A DNA stretch of 41,270 nt from Brevibacillus daliensis (GCF_021245735.1 NZ_JAJISB010000046.1:1-41270); one strand, 5' to 3'. Counted from the stretch's first letter, positions 1 to 7,982 are shown. A program made the numbers and translations. The notes: generated by a model from the sequence alone, not told the origin.

Positions 1-48
1 AATTACTATCGATTGCATGAAGCACTACACTACATTGTTTACTTCTTA

Positions 49-74
49 TTGAACTAACGCCCCTGTTTGTTTAA
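49..74. repeat. Short GCCCC-loop hairpin
   Basis: The arms TTGAACTAACG (49-59) and TGTTTGTTTAA (64-74) pair with one mismatch when G-T pairs are allowed, around a CCCC loop. It resembles the GCGCCC-loop hairpins at 2443-2474 and 17516-17550 in shape and loop. It may be a relic of the same dispersed repeat. The rest of bases 1-162 shows no gene. Confidence 0.35.
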
Positions 75-162
75 GTGCATTCATTCACAAAACTAACTGA
101 TTTTACATACTAAAAACTCTTATCTCTCATTACAGGAATACTGCTCCTAATAATAAAAGCTA

Positions 163-834
163 TTAATAATTTTTTCTATGGGGACTTATAGTCTCACCAT
201 CCGTCGTTTGTACTTTGAGAGGTTCAACTATTGCATCTAACCCAATTGTAATGTAAGGTATTGCATCCACTTCTCCACCATTAACAATTTTAACAGTGAC
301 TTCCGTATTTCCTACGGTTTTAACCTTTTCTACTTCAATCGCCTTACCTACATACTTTTCATCTAATTGTAAGTGCAACTGTTTCGCACCTTCGGATATA
401 GTGGATACCGTATAATAGCTATTAATGGATTGAGTATCTGCTATTGCACCTTTATCAATAATCCAATAGCCCTCATTTGAGCTGATAATCCATCCTATAG
501 CTGCAAAAAGAACAAGTGGTGAGAGGACTAAAATGGCTTTATCAACTTTATTTAGCTGATTACTCGTCATTCGTTTTGAGATAAACGGAAGCAAAAGAAC
601 ACCAACAAGTGTCACGACTAAAATACATACACCTAAAATGCCGTAAGCCATTCCTTCAAATCCGCCTACTTTAAATATGCCATAGGCTGTTACTAATATA
701 GCTACGATAAATGGCACTAAAGGAGCATAATAGAATTTGCCATTTTTCTTCGTTAAAACAAGTGTAAAGAGAAAAATAGAAAGACCAAAAATAGCTCCAA
801 GGAAAAGAATCTGTAACAATGGGCACACCTCCAA
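163..834 (-). CDS. Membrane protein of an ECF sigma operon
   Basis: This is a 223-residue protein with four hydrophobic helices (about residues 7-27, 38-57, 60-86 and 100-118). A C-terminal part of about 105 residues follows and probably lies outside the membrane. I do not recognise the family. It is the third gene of a leftward operon after an ECF sigma factor and a zinc-finger anti-sigma factor, with only 6 bases between it and the anti-sigma gene. Such third genes often sense the stress or help hold the anti-sigma at the membrane; that role is inferred only from position. The C-terminal part is rich in beta-type sequence (repeated Val/Thr/Ile), which fits a small extracytoplasmic domain. 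I see no catalytic motif. Confidence 0.7.
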   Translation of the reverse strand: MEVCPLLQILFLGAIFGLSIFLFTLVLTKKNGKFYYAPLVPFIVAILVTAYGIFKVGGFEGMAYGILGVCILVVTLVGVLLLPFISKRMTSNQLNKVDKAILVLSPLVLFAAIGWIISSNEGYWIIDKGAIADTQSINSYYTVSTISEGAKQLHLQLDEKYVGKAIEVEKVKTVGNTEVTVKIVNGGEVDAIPYITIGLDAIVEPLKVQTTDGETISPHRKNY

Positions 835-840
835 AATTCG

Positions 841-1332
841 TTAGATAAAAAATGTGATGATACGGTCGATAAACAAAATAATGGTCAAATCAAAAATGAT
901 AGAGAGCCATATCCACTTTTTGTTGAAAAATACAAGAGTAAAAATGGTTAAGAATAAAGAAGCCGGGAAATAAAATAAGAATGTGACGCTCTGAATATAA
1001 CTGATTGCCGCCTGTGCTGAGGTTCCCCAATCATAAAATTGGATTCCTGAATAAATGATATATAATAATATGACAGCTCGAATAGCAATCAACAATAGTT
1101 TAAGACCTCGATTAAATTGAACTAATTTTTTCAATGGTTTAATATCTACTTCATTCGCAATAGGTGCTTGTGGGTAGTTTTCTTCCATTTCCATGACGTT
1201 CAAATATAAATGCTGGCATTCCGTACAATGATGAATATGTTCCAAAACAACCTTCACTGCATTTTCATCTAAATCATTGATCACTGGAATCAACTCTCGT
1301 GAAAGTAGATGAATCTTTTGTGCTGCATCCAA
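841..1332 (-). CDS. Zinc-finger anti-sigma factor
   Basis: This 163-residue protein begins with a cytoplasmic region holding the motif HIHHCTEC (about residues 32-39), the His-x3-Cys-x2-Cys core of zf-HC2 anti-sigma domains. Three hydrophobic stretches follow (about 76-95, 105-133 and 140-162). In this family the N-terminal zinc domain binds and silences the cognate ECF sigma factor, and the membrane part relays a signal. It lies 6 bases downstream of the sigma gene, so the two are almost certainly co-transcribed. The zinc-motif family is seen directly; the partner is inferred from the adjacent gene. Confidence 0.8.
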   Translation of the reverse strand: MDAAQKIHLLSRELIPVINDLDENAVKVVLEHIHHCTECQHLYLNVMEMEENYPQAPIANEVDIKPLKKLVQFNRGLKLLLIAIRAVILLYIIYSGIQFYDWGTSAQAAISYIQSVTFLFYFPASLFLTIFTLVFFNKKWIWLSIIFDLTIILFIDRIITFFI

Positions 1333-1338
1333 TAATTC

Positions 1339-1830
1339 TCACCTCTCTTTAGCCATTTGTTTTCTCAACCTAAATATCTTGGACTTTAATGTTGGTACAG
1401 GGATATCCAGTAAATCGCTGATTTCTTGATAATCATAACCGTAATATACTTTTGCCAGAAGAATCGTCCTGTCTAAAGTAGATAGTTTACCTAGAACTGC
1501 TTCAAGCTGACTATTTATTAAAGTCTCTACTTCTGGTGACTGGTTGTTAATCAATAATGTTTCAATACTATTTTCATTCTTTAGAAGTTCTGGTTTTTTC
1601 TTTTTGTAATAATCTAAAAGGGTGTTTTTCGCTGCTTTCACTAGCCAGCTTTTCATGTAAGTCACTTCAAGAATCATAGATGGATTCATCAGAATCTTTG
1701 CGAATACTTCTTGAATAATATCATCTGCAATCTCAACATTTTTGGTTAATCCTATTAATATATTTTTCAAATATACGTAATGCTCTTTATATATCTCCTC
1801 AATTACTTCTAATGGATTGATTTTGGCCAT
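1339..1830 (-). CDS. ECF-family RNA polymerase sigma factor
   Basis: This is a group IV sigma factor of 163 residues. Region 2 includes DDIIQEVFAKIL and the segment SWLVKAAKNTLLDYYKKKK, and region 4 ends in a helix-turn-helix around YQEISDLLDIPVPTLKSK. I place the start at the ATG at 1830 (MAKINPL) because GGGGAG lies 7 bases upstream; the longer reading from 1857 has no ribosome site. A promoter with ECF character lies just upstream (1864-1890), suggesting self-activation. It heads the operon with the anti-sigma and membrane genes. The target regulon cannot be told from sequence. Confidence 0.85.
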   Translation of the reverse strand: MAKINPLEVIEEIYKEHYVYLKNILIGLTKNVEIADDIIQEVFAKILMNPSMILEVTYMKSWLVKAAKNTLLDYYKKKKPELLKNENSIETLLINNQSPEVETLINSQLEAVLGKLSTLDRTILLAKVYYGYDYQEISDLLDIPVPTLKSKIFRLRKQMAKER

Positions 1831-1863
1831 TTTTTTCTCCCCACAATATCTCAGCACTAAAGA

Positions 1864-1890
1864 GACGACTCAAACTGAAAAAAGTTTTAT
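1864..1890 (-). promoter_or_regulatory. Candidate autoregulated ECF promoter
   Basis: On the minus strand ATAAAAC (1884-1890) is followed after exactly 16 bases by CGTC (1864-1867). Known ECF autoregulatory promoters of Bacillus have AAC near -35 and CGTC near -10 with about 16-17 bases between them. The sigma factor start codon is about 34 bases downstream, a plausible leader length. Confidence 0.5.
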
Positions 1891-2045
1891 CATTTTTTTT
1901 TATTTACAAAAAAATTTAAAGGAACTATTCACTTCTTATATCTTTTCTCCCCCCCATTCTTTATTTCGTACAAAGAATTTATATATTCTTATTAAGCTAA
2001 TCTACCCCGTTAGAGACATAAGCATTGGTCTTCATTTTCAATCAA

Positions 2046-2103
2046 CTTTATTATTTTTTAAACGACTTTATTGTAAATTCAATAACTTTATTATCATTTA
2101 ACA
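2046..2103 (+). mobile_element. Tn7-type right end with three TnsB-like sites
   Basis: CTTTATT occurs at 2046, 2066 and 2086, an exact 20-base period. The last copy is followed by 8 bases and then ACA (2101-2103). Read on the other strand this is TGT-N8-AATAAAG plus two more AATAAAG sites. That is the layout of the Tn7 right end, where closely packed TnsB sites sit inside a TGT terminus. The flanking five bases are TCTAT (2104-2108). The matching left end would lie before base 1, so the ECF operon 163-1830 may be its cargo. Confidence 0.65.
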
Positions 2104-2196
2104 TCTATACAGAATAAGTCCCGATGATTCATTACTGGAGTTAGTATAGTTTTAATTCCATTTCACCTAGATTAGTTGATAATTAAACGTGCAGAG

Positions 2197-2276
2197 ACCA
2201 ACTATATTGTAAATGCACTAACCTTGATGTTAAGGTACCAACTATAATGTCTAGGCACAATCTTTTATGTTATTGG
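2197..2276. repeat. Two-unit 40-bp direct repeat
   Basis: Units 2197-2236 and 2237-2276 are adjacent, exactly 40 bases each and about 75 percent identical. Both begin ACCAACTATA and share GCAC and ATGTTA further in. The pair fills the gap between the right end at 2103 and the insertion point of the element at 2284. The function is unknown; binding sites of a protein or an old transposon end are possible. Confidence 0.6.
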
Positions 2277-2283
2277 ACAAACA

Positions 2284-2474
2284 TGTAGCTTTAGAATAAA
2301 GATTGATCAAATTAATACTAATAGCCTTGATAAACAAGCAAAAAGAAAGAGCGTGTTTTGAAAAAAGATTAATCAAAACACGCTCTTAATATATTTTATT
2401 GAATCATTCTTTTATAAAAAAGTTTGATCATTTCTATGATATTTCCTCCATTAAAGCGCCCTTTAATGGAGGAA
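2284..2474 (+). repeat. Left end A: three TnsB-like sites and two hairpins
   Basis: Site 1 is at the terminus, with AATAAAGATTGATCAAA at 2295-2311. Site 2 is AAAAAAGATTAATCA inside a perfect hairpin with arms AAGAGCGTGTTTTGA (2347-2361) and TCAAAACACGCTCTT (2373-2387). Site 3 is AAAAAAGTTTGATCA, near 2416-2430. A second perfect hairpin follows, with 14-base arms 2443-2456 and 2461-2474 and loop CGCC. Three spaced sites over about 150 bases recall Tn7-L. On the minus strand the site 2 hairpin is followed by a T-rich run, so it may also terminate transcription leaving the element. Confidence 0.75.
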
Positions 2475-2654
2475 CATGCCAGAGGGTGTCAAACAAAGAA
2501 CTAAGGCTTTGGTCAACCTTTTTGTTTACTTAAATGAAACAGTCACAGTAGTAATTTTGTGACTTCCATTTTTAACTAAACGAAAATTTTGTGCGTGGTG
2601 GGTGGTACTTCCATTTTACCAATGGATGGTTTCTTTTTGTTTTTCTTGACATAA

Positions 2655-2706
2655 AAAGGGGCAATCCCTCAGCCAATTTTCCATGGCTTTTGGGACAGCC
2701 CCTCTA
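2655..2706 (-). terminator. Rho-independent terminator after DUF2785 gene
   Basis: On the minus strand AGGGGC-TG-TCCC pairs with GGGA-TT-GCCCC and is followed by TTTTT. It starts 6 bases after the stop codon of the DUF2785 gene. Confidence 0.7.
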
Positions 2707-2711
2707 ATCCT

Positions 2712-3557
2712 TTAACTGATAGAAAACCTGTTCAATTTTGCCTCGGTACCAAGCATGACAGTGTTAAGCTCATTCCCTCGGCTATCTTGTCCCCTTCTGA
2801 AATAGAGACTGCGTAAAAAATTTTTGCTGTTCACGCGAGCAATCACCTGACTGCGACTTCTCGGCAAATTGCAGCATTGCGCTAAGCCGCTAATCCAATC
2901 AGCGATTTCTTGATGTGGAAGTAACTCTTTGTCAATCATCGTATCCACGATGTTGACCAACCGCTCATCATCCTCATCGCTAAAAATGTGTCTACCATTA
3001 TGAAGCATGCCAGAAATAGCGACAAGAACCTCACGCAGCATTGCGACGCTGCTCTCCTCGCACTGCACCAGCTCGACAAAAACATCCGCACCGTGAGACG
3101 CACTGTGAGCCCAGCCTCCTACTGAAAGGTAACCTCGCAGATCCTTCTCCTCTTTATAATAACGGAGCATTGCATGCATTAATTGCTCAATTTCCGCTTG
3201 ATTGAAAAATGGATTCTGTCTGTGGCGTTGCACAATCAAAGCGATAGGCAAGGCAGAGAACGTCCTTGTAAAAACTGACTGATCATCCTCGCTGCCAATA
3301 TTATAGAACAAATGGTTCTCATCAGTCAGAACAGTTAAGAGGCTACGCAACTCCTCTCCACTGAACCTATTCTCTTCCTTAATCCACATATAAAACATCG
3401 GATAAATCAGGTTATCCCGTAATTCTGGCTGAGGATCGCCAATATATTGAAGTAACAAAGGTAAGAAATCTTGATGCTGCTCACCTTCGCGTAACTGATA
3501 CTCATCCTTCTCAATTCTTTGCAAATCCAGCATCAATTTGGTCCTTGTATCGCTCAT
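2712..3557 (-). CDS. DUF2785 domain protein
   Basis: This 281-residue soluble, mostly helical protein carries the DUF2785 hallmark GGWAHSASHGADVF (about residues 146-159). The domain has no known reaction. The start ATG at 3557 has GGGATGGG just upstream. It is the only intact gene in transposase-less element 1 and is followed directly by a strong terminator, so it is a self-contained transcription unit at the left end of the element. No catalytic residues can be assigned. The family call rests on recall of the conserved WAHSxxHGAD motif. Confidence 0.75.
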   Translation of the reverse strand: MSDTRTKLMLDLQRIEKDEYQLREGEQHQDFLPLLLQYIGDPQPELRDNLIYPMFYMWIKEENRFSGEELRSLLTVLTDENHLFYNIGSEDDQSVFTRTFSALPIALIVQRHRQNPFFNQAEIEQLMHAMLRYYKEEKDLRGYLSVGGWAHSASHGADVFVELVQCEESSVAMLREVLVAISGMLHNGRHIFSDEDDERLVNIVDTMIDKELLPHQEIADWISGLAQCCNLPRSRSQVIARVNSKNFLRSLYFRRGQDSRGNELNTVMLGTEAKLNRFSIS

Positions 3558-3628
3558 TTTCCCATCCCTCTCATCATTCGTTCACTCGCCTCGCCGAGAT
3601 CATGAGTCAGCGGAAATTCTGCTTATTC

Positions 3629-4175
3629 CTATTCCCATCCCTTGGATGCAATAAATTCAGACATCAATTTCATTGCACCGCGGAATTTGTCAGGGTGAAG
3701 CCCAAATCCAACCCTGAAATGTCCAGGACGCTCAAACACTTCACCAGGAAGAACAGATACTTCCGTACTCGCAATCAATTTCTCTGCAAAATGTTGGCTA
3801 CTAAGTGTTTTATCTTTCAAAAACGGGAAGGCAACGATTCCGCCTTCTGGTTCAACCCAGTCGAGTACCGTAAATTGTATGAGTAGTATAATCTTTAAAA
3901 TCACGAATTTGGTCGATCAACTCCTTGTCAGCGACCACCCACCCTACTCTCAGTCCAACACATGCGAGACATTTGATCATGGATCCCATAGCTACAACAT
4001 GCTTGGATTTCCCATATAGGGACGGGATTAATTCCTCATCCCCATATGGGATAAACCGATAGTGTTCATCTGCCAATATTTCAAAACCGTACTGATCCGC
4101 CAACTTTATAATCTCTTCCATTTCAGCATCTGTCAGCGTTTGACCTGTAGGGTTATGCCACTGTCGCATCACTAC
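3629..4175 (-). pseudogene. Aminotransferase (PLP, class I/II) remnant
   Basis: Two pieces of a fold-type I aminotransferase remain. The first (about 4175-3860) holds HNPTGQTLTDAEMEEII, an ILADEHY motif and the probable PLP lysine in GSMIKCLACVGLRVGW. The second (about 3890-3629) resumes in another frame with DWVEPEGGIVAFPFL and runs to the normal-looking C-terminus with RVGFGLHPDKF. Roughly 45-50 residues between them appear deleted at about 3870-3890. The N-terminal third is absent, because the sequence joins directly to a methyltransferase remnant at about 4175. The product would not fold or work. The original substrate cannot be given. Confidence 0.75.
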
Positions 4176-4890
4176 TTCTCCAGCGTCCCTCTGGGTCATT
4201 ATCAGGATTTTTATACTTCGAGTTAGTAGAATCTTCTCGTGGTAATAACCCTGTCTTAGCAATAGATTTATCTTTAGCATATACCAATACGTACTCTGCA
4301 GCCGTTGACACATGCTTACTATCATTTTTAGGAGAATAAGACTTTTGCCAATTAATAATCCCTATTCTATTTTCCTCACCAAATACTTCATTCATCATCA
4401 TTCCTAAGTGAAATAGTTCATTATCATCAATACATATGGCTATTACACCAGTTGGTTTAAGCATTTTCCACATTATATGAAGACGTGGCATCATTGCTTT
4501 CATCCACCTTGTATGTTTAGAACCATCATCTTCAGAAACTAAAGTCCCAAGGTCTGGGTCATTTGGATCGCTATCCCACTTATCATTATACCGGAAATAA
4601 TGCCCAGTATTATACGGTGGATCTGTCAAAATTAAATCTACTTGTTCTCTATATTTATACAAGGTGACCATCCCCTGAAGATTTTCGCCCTCAAGAATTA
4701 TATTTCTAGACTGCTGTTCTTCAGTCCCTACACATAATTTTCTATTAACTCGAGTTACTCTGGCCTTACCTTTTTATAAATCTCTTCTGCTGTTCGCTTT
4801 CCATAAAAGCTTAGGGATACCCCTCCATTCACCATATTTTTAAGTATCTTCAATAAGTCTTATTTATCTAAAAAGTCTAAATTGTTGTCA
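4176..4890 (-). pseudogene. Type III restriction-modification Mod remnant
   Basis: The clearest part (4671-4185) contains the N4/N6-adenine methyltransferase motif IV DPPYNTG, followed by RYNDKWDSDPNDPDLG and IAICIDDNELFHLG, a pattern typical of Mod subunits of type III restriction systems. Upstream, other frames give RVTRVNRKLCVGTEEQQSRN and VSLSFYGKRTAEEIY, the usual N-terminal Mod sequence, with a frameshift near 4765 and a stop near 4863. The C-terminal half, including target recognition, is missing where it joins the aminotransferase remnant. No Res helicase gene is present. It is a dead relic of a restriction system. Confidence 0.75.
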
Positions 4891-4967
4891 TTTAGATATT
4901 TGTATTCATTTGTCTATTCCTCCTACAAGAGTATTTGTTAATTTCAATTATAGAACATTCGTTCTAT

Positions 4968-5822
4968 TCAGTCGATTGTTTTTTCAAATACTCTTAAACC
5001 TACGTTGTTATATTTAAAAATTTTTTGCAATCTTATTTTTACTCCCGATTCATGAGCTGTAATTAGCCTTTGACTCTGCTTTAAGTCATCAATAAGAATT
5101 ATTTCCGATAATATCCAAAGTGAAATCATATAAATTATCATAGTGTAATAGTTCAATTGCTTTATCTCTTTTCATTTCACGCCTTACTGCATATGTAGTT
5201 TCTCTATTTTTTTCGAAATCTGTTCTGCGGCCAGCAACAACGACATAGTGACGCCTTGTAGAATCATTAGAAATAAATTCAGCCGGTAAATCTTTATCTT
5301 TACTTCTACATTTATCAAAGGTTTCTCGTAAACTTAAAAAGTGATTTTCACACCATCTTTTCCAATTAGCTATTTGGCGTAGGCCTTTGTTAAATGTTTC
5401 ACCTAAATCACCACTTTGTATAAAAATTCTTTCATTAGATTTTTCTAACTCTATATAAACGAATTCATATCCACCTGATCCTTTTCCAATTAGAAGATAA
5501 TCAACTTTATAAGAAGTACCTAAGGGAAACTCTTTAAAAAGATACGCATCATGGTGCCCAAAATTATAAAGTTTGAGTATAGAGGCTATTATTACATAGT
5601 GTTGATTATTATTAATAAAATTTAGAATTTACTGTTCATTAATGTTTGATTCGTTAAGTTTATTCAAAAATTCATTAGCAACTCCTCTTATGTATTTTTC
5701 ATCTTTTAATTCTTCAATATCTAAATAATTGTTAGGAAAAAGTGATGAATAATGTCTTGCTGCCTTCCCGCTGTGGGCTACATCCCCTACACAAGACAAA
5801 TATTTGTTCCCTTATATTATAT
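4968..5822 (-). pseudogene. Shedu-like (DUF4263) nuclease remnant
   Basis: Translating the minus strand gives YKVDYLLIGKGSGGYEFVYI, then ELEKSNERIFIQSGDLG, then LRQIANWKRW. These match the DUF4263 nuclease core of the anti-phage protein Shedu (SduA), with a PD-(D/E)xK-type series: Asp in VDY and E-x-K-like ELEK (near 5440-5455). The reading frame is broken by a TAA at 5629-5631 and by a frameshift near 5100-5120, after which LKQSQRLITAHESG continues to a stop at 4968. The N-terminal part found in full Shedu proteins is lacking. The gene is dead. The family call is from recalled motif patterns, not a search. Confidence 0.6.
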
Positions 5823-5951
5823 ACATATTAAACTATACTTTCGATATCTAAATAACAAATCTAATATGCATAAGAAAAGAGGATAAATGCTCATATATTG
5901 AACATAATATCCTCTTATTAGTTTAGTCTATTTAATTTATAAACGGTGCAA

Positions 5952-5969
5952 CTTTATTTTAAATCTACA
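5952..5969 (+). repeat. Right end of element 1
   Basis: CTTTATT (5952-5958), 8 bases, then ACA (5967-5969). On the minus strand it reads TGT-N8-AATAAAG followed by TTGCACCGTTTATAAA. The right end of element 2 (19827-19844) has nearly the same 30 bases. The next five bases, AAACA, repeat those before 2284. Confidence 0.8.
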
Positions 5970-5976
5970 AAACAGG

Positions 5977-6045
5977 TGTAGCGTTATAAAAAAGTTTAAT
6001 CATTTTATGCTGGGTTTCTTCGTAATTGCGCCAGATTGTTGAATT
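5977..6045 (+). repeat. Left end D, compact Tn7-type end
   Basis: TGTAGC starts at 5977, only 7 bases after the end of element 1, with AAAAAAG following after exactly 8 bases. The text then runs like site 3 of the other left ends (AAAAAAGTTTAATCATTTT) into a GCGCC segment. It looks like a left end in which recombination between site 1 and site 3 removed site 2. No right end was found for it, so it may be a solo relic or the left boundary of the segment carrying the ato-type operon. Confidence 0.5.
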
Positions 6046-6079
6046 TTGCGAAATGCGAAAAAACTATAAAATGGTATTA

Positions 6080-7495
6080 TTATACTTTTTCTTCTAACCC
6101 GTATTTTTTCATCTTATTGTATAAAGTTGCAACCGAAATTCCTAATAAATTTGCAGCTTTTTTCCTTCCTTTTAAAGTATTTTCCGTATTCTGTAATACA
6201 TTTTTTATACTAATTATTTCTGTTTGTTCAACTAACTCTTTTAAGGTTTCTCCACCTATATTAGAACTTTTATTCATATATTCTCCAAGAAGATAATCAG
6301 GGAGATCCAGCTTAGTTATAGTAGAACTATCCGCCATCACTACTGCATAATCTATAGCATTTCGTAATTCACGAATATTACCAGACCAATAATAGTTCCT
6401 AAATATCTCTAGTACTTCTTTGTCAATAGAATATCCCTCGAATACGTTACCTAGTGCATGTTTCTTATTGTGTAAAAAGGAGTTAACAAGACTTTCCAAA
6501 TCTTGTTGCCTAGAACGTAATGGAGGGAGTTGTAGCATAAAAGCATTAAGGCGGTAGTATAAATCTTGTCTAAATAGTTTTTTTTCTACTAATTGCCCTA
6601 AATCTTTATTAGCTGCGGCAATTATACGAATATTAACCGCTATCTCATTTATTCCACCGACTCTACGGATGGTTGACTCCTGTAAAAATCTTAATAACTT
6701 TGCTTGCATATCGTAAGGAAGTTCAGATATCTCATCTAAAAAAACAGTTCCTCCATTTGCAAGCTCAAACAATCCTGGTTTTCCACCCTTTTTTGCATTG
6801 GTAAAAGAACCTTCTTCATAACCAAATAATTCACTTTCAACAAGGGCTTCTGGAATGGCGGCGCAGTTAATTGCTATAAAAGGTTTGTCCTTTCTATCAC
6901 TATAATTATGAATAGACTGAGCCAACAATTCTTTTCCTGTACCGCTTTCTCCACAAATAAAGAGAGATATTGAGGTTGAAGATACCTTCTTCGCTTTATC
7001 AATTATTCGCTTTAAAGATCCATCAGATCCAATTATATCTTCAAAATGGTATTTTGCTTTACTTAATGTGGACTTGCTTTGCTTTAATAATTTTATCTCT
7101 TGGCTGCTTTTTTCTAATTTTTTTATTAAGTCATGAACTTCTATAACTCCCTTAACTATAGACACCGCTCCTCGAACCTGTCCATCCATAATTATTGGAG
7201 CCATGTCTACGACATATTCTTTATTATTTTCTTTTCTTGGTAATCCTACTATTACTTTATTACTCTTCATTGCCGTTATTAATTGTGCATTTGGTCTTAC
7301 GGATAAAAGTGGTTTACCGATTATTTCCTCTTCAGTAACTCCAGTAATTTTTGTATATTCTGGATTGATTAGTATTACAATACCTTCTTGATCTATAACT
7401 AGTACTCCATCTTGAATAGCATTTATTATGCTAGAAAATCTCTCTACTGATATATTAGATGGGAGCAGTAGTGATTCGTTTTTAATTGACATCAA
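6080..7495 (-). CDS. Sigma-54 enhancer-binding activator with PAS domain
   Basis: The protein has 471 residues. An N-terminal PAS sensor domain covers about 20-125, the AAA+ sigma-54 interaction domain about 150-380, and a Fis-type helix-turn-helix lies at the end (KKAANLLGISVATLYNKMKK). Walker A is GESGTGKE (182-189) and Walker B VFLDE (251-255). The loop that touches sigma-54, normally GAFTGA, reads GSFTNA (229-234), an unusual variant. It activates promoters of the -24/-12 class by ATP-driven remodelling of sigma-54 polymerase. Its likely target is the operon 7669-13229, whose promoter (13289-13306) and two palindromic sites (13367, 13446) lie upstream of atoD. The PAS domain probably reads a metabolite; which one is unknown. 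No response-regulator domain is present. Confidence 0.9.
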   Translation of the reverse strand: MMSIKNESLLLPSNISVERFSSIINAIQDGVLVIDQEGIVILINPEYTKITGVTEEEIIGKPLLSVRPNAQLITAMKSNKVIVGLPRKENNKEYVVDMAPIIMDGQVRGAVSIVKGVIEVHDLIKKLEKSSQEIKLLKQSKSTLSKAKYHFEDIIGSDGSLKRIIDKAKKVSSTSISLFICGESGTGKELLAQSIHNYSDRKDKPFIAINCAAIPEALVESELFGYEEGSFTNAKKGGKPGLFELANGGTVFLDEISELPYDMQAKLLRFLQESTIRRVGGINEIAVNIRIIAAANKDLGQLVEKKLFRQDLYYRLNAFMLQLPPLRSRQQDLESLVNSFLHNKKHALGNVFEGYSIDKEVLEIFRNYYWSGNIRELRNAIDYAVVMADSSTITKLDLPDYLLGEYMNKSSNIGGETLKELVEQTEIISIKNVLQNTENTLKGRKKAANLLGISVATLYNKMKKYGLEEKV

Positions 7496-7624
7496 TATCC
7501 TCCCTGAAGCAGCGAAGTTTTTTAGTCAAATCTACCCTTCCTCTATAGAGAATACATTCTAGATGAAGAGGGAAAACACTTACATAAATAATAACATAAA
7601 TTATTTTTATATAATAAAGGAAAA

Positions 7625-7662
7625 AAGTGAGAAACTACTTAAAGCAATCTCCCACTTTTTTT
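7625..7662 (-). terminator. Terminator of the ato-type operon
   Basis: On the minus strand AAGTGGGAGA pairs imperfectly with TTTCTCACTT, followed by TTTT, starting about 7 bases after the last gene of the operon. It separates the operon from the activator gene. Confidence 0.55.
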
Positions 7663-7668
7663 GAAAAA

Positions 7669-7980
7669 TTATTTATCCAATTCTATTTCAAATTCTAAAA
7701 AAGCCGAAGATAAGCTTTTCCCATGCATATCTATAGCAAGTGAACGTGTAACTCCACCACCTAGCGCTTTTCCCATTACAAAATTTAAGGAATGTAGGTT
7801 TGGTAGCTCATAACGTACTACTTCCCCTTTTACAATATCTTTTAAAAATTCTTTTACTGCTTCAGCAGTTACTTGTTCCTTCACTAGTTCATAATGTTTT
7901 TCATCATAGACAATTAAAGATATATTTGAAATATCTCCTTTATCACCAGTTCTTGAATGAGCAATTTCATGTAATTTCAT
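7669..7980 (-). CDS. Small AtuA-associated protein (AtuA C-domain type)
   Basis: This 103-residue protein starts MKLHEIAHSRTGDKGDISNI, which matches the C-terminal module found either fused to or encoded beside AtuA-family proteins (DUF1446 group). It probably forms a two-subunit enzyme with the AtuA-like protein encoded 2 bases upstream. The reaction of this pair is not established. It is the last gene of the sigma-54 operon and is followed by a terminator. The motifs RTGDKGD and GGGVTRSLAID are seen directly; the partnership follows from gene order. Confidence 0.75.
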   Translation of the reverse strand: MKLHEIAHSRTGDKGDISNISLIVYDEKHYELVKEQVTAEAVKEFLKDIVKGEVVRYELPNLHSLNFVMGKALGGGVTRSLAIDMHGKSLSSAFLEFEIELDK

Positions 7981-7982
7981 GA

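Larger units (their letters stand above)
2284..5969 (+). mobile_element. Transposase-less Tn7-type element 1
   Basis: The left terminus is TGT (2284) with AATAAAG after 8 bases. The right terminus is ACA (5967-5969), preceded inward by 8 bases and CTTTATT. The five bases outside are AAACA on both sides (2279-2283 and 5970-5974), an exact 5-bp target duplication as made by Tn7 transposition. The element is 3686 bases long and has no transposase gene. Its contents are an intact DUF2785 gene and remnants of an aminotransferase, a type III DNA methyltransferase and a Shedu-like nuclease. It presumably moved using TnsABC supplied in trans; whether the tns genes at 34-39 kb can act on it is untested. 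Confidence 0.85.

Noticed and set aside
541-570. CTTTATT box in the first gene as another right end
   Set aside because: It lies inside a coding region and is not followed by ACA after 8 bases.
1817-2101. Plus-strand 94-residue frame
   Set aside because: It is low-complexity AT-rich sequence covering the ECF promoter and the right-end array, with no ribosome site; a chance frame.
2197-2276. 40-bp tandem units as a CRISPR or an origin iteron set
   Set aside because: There are only two units, diverged over their full length, with no replication gene or cas gene nearby.
5880-5930. AAGAGGATA/TATCCTCTT inverted repeat as a terminator
   Set aside because: It has a 9-bp stem but a loop over 20 bases and no T-run; weak.
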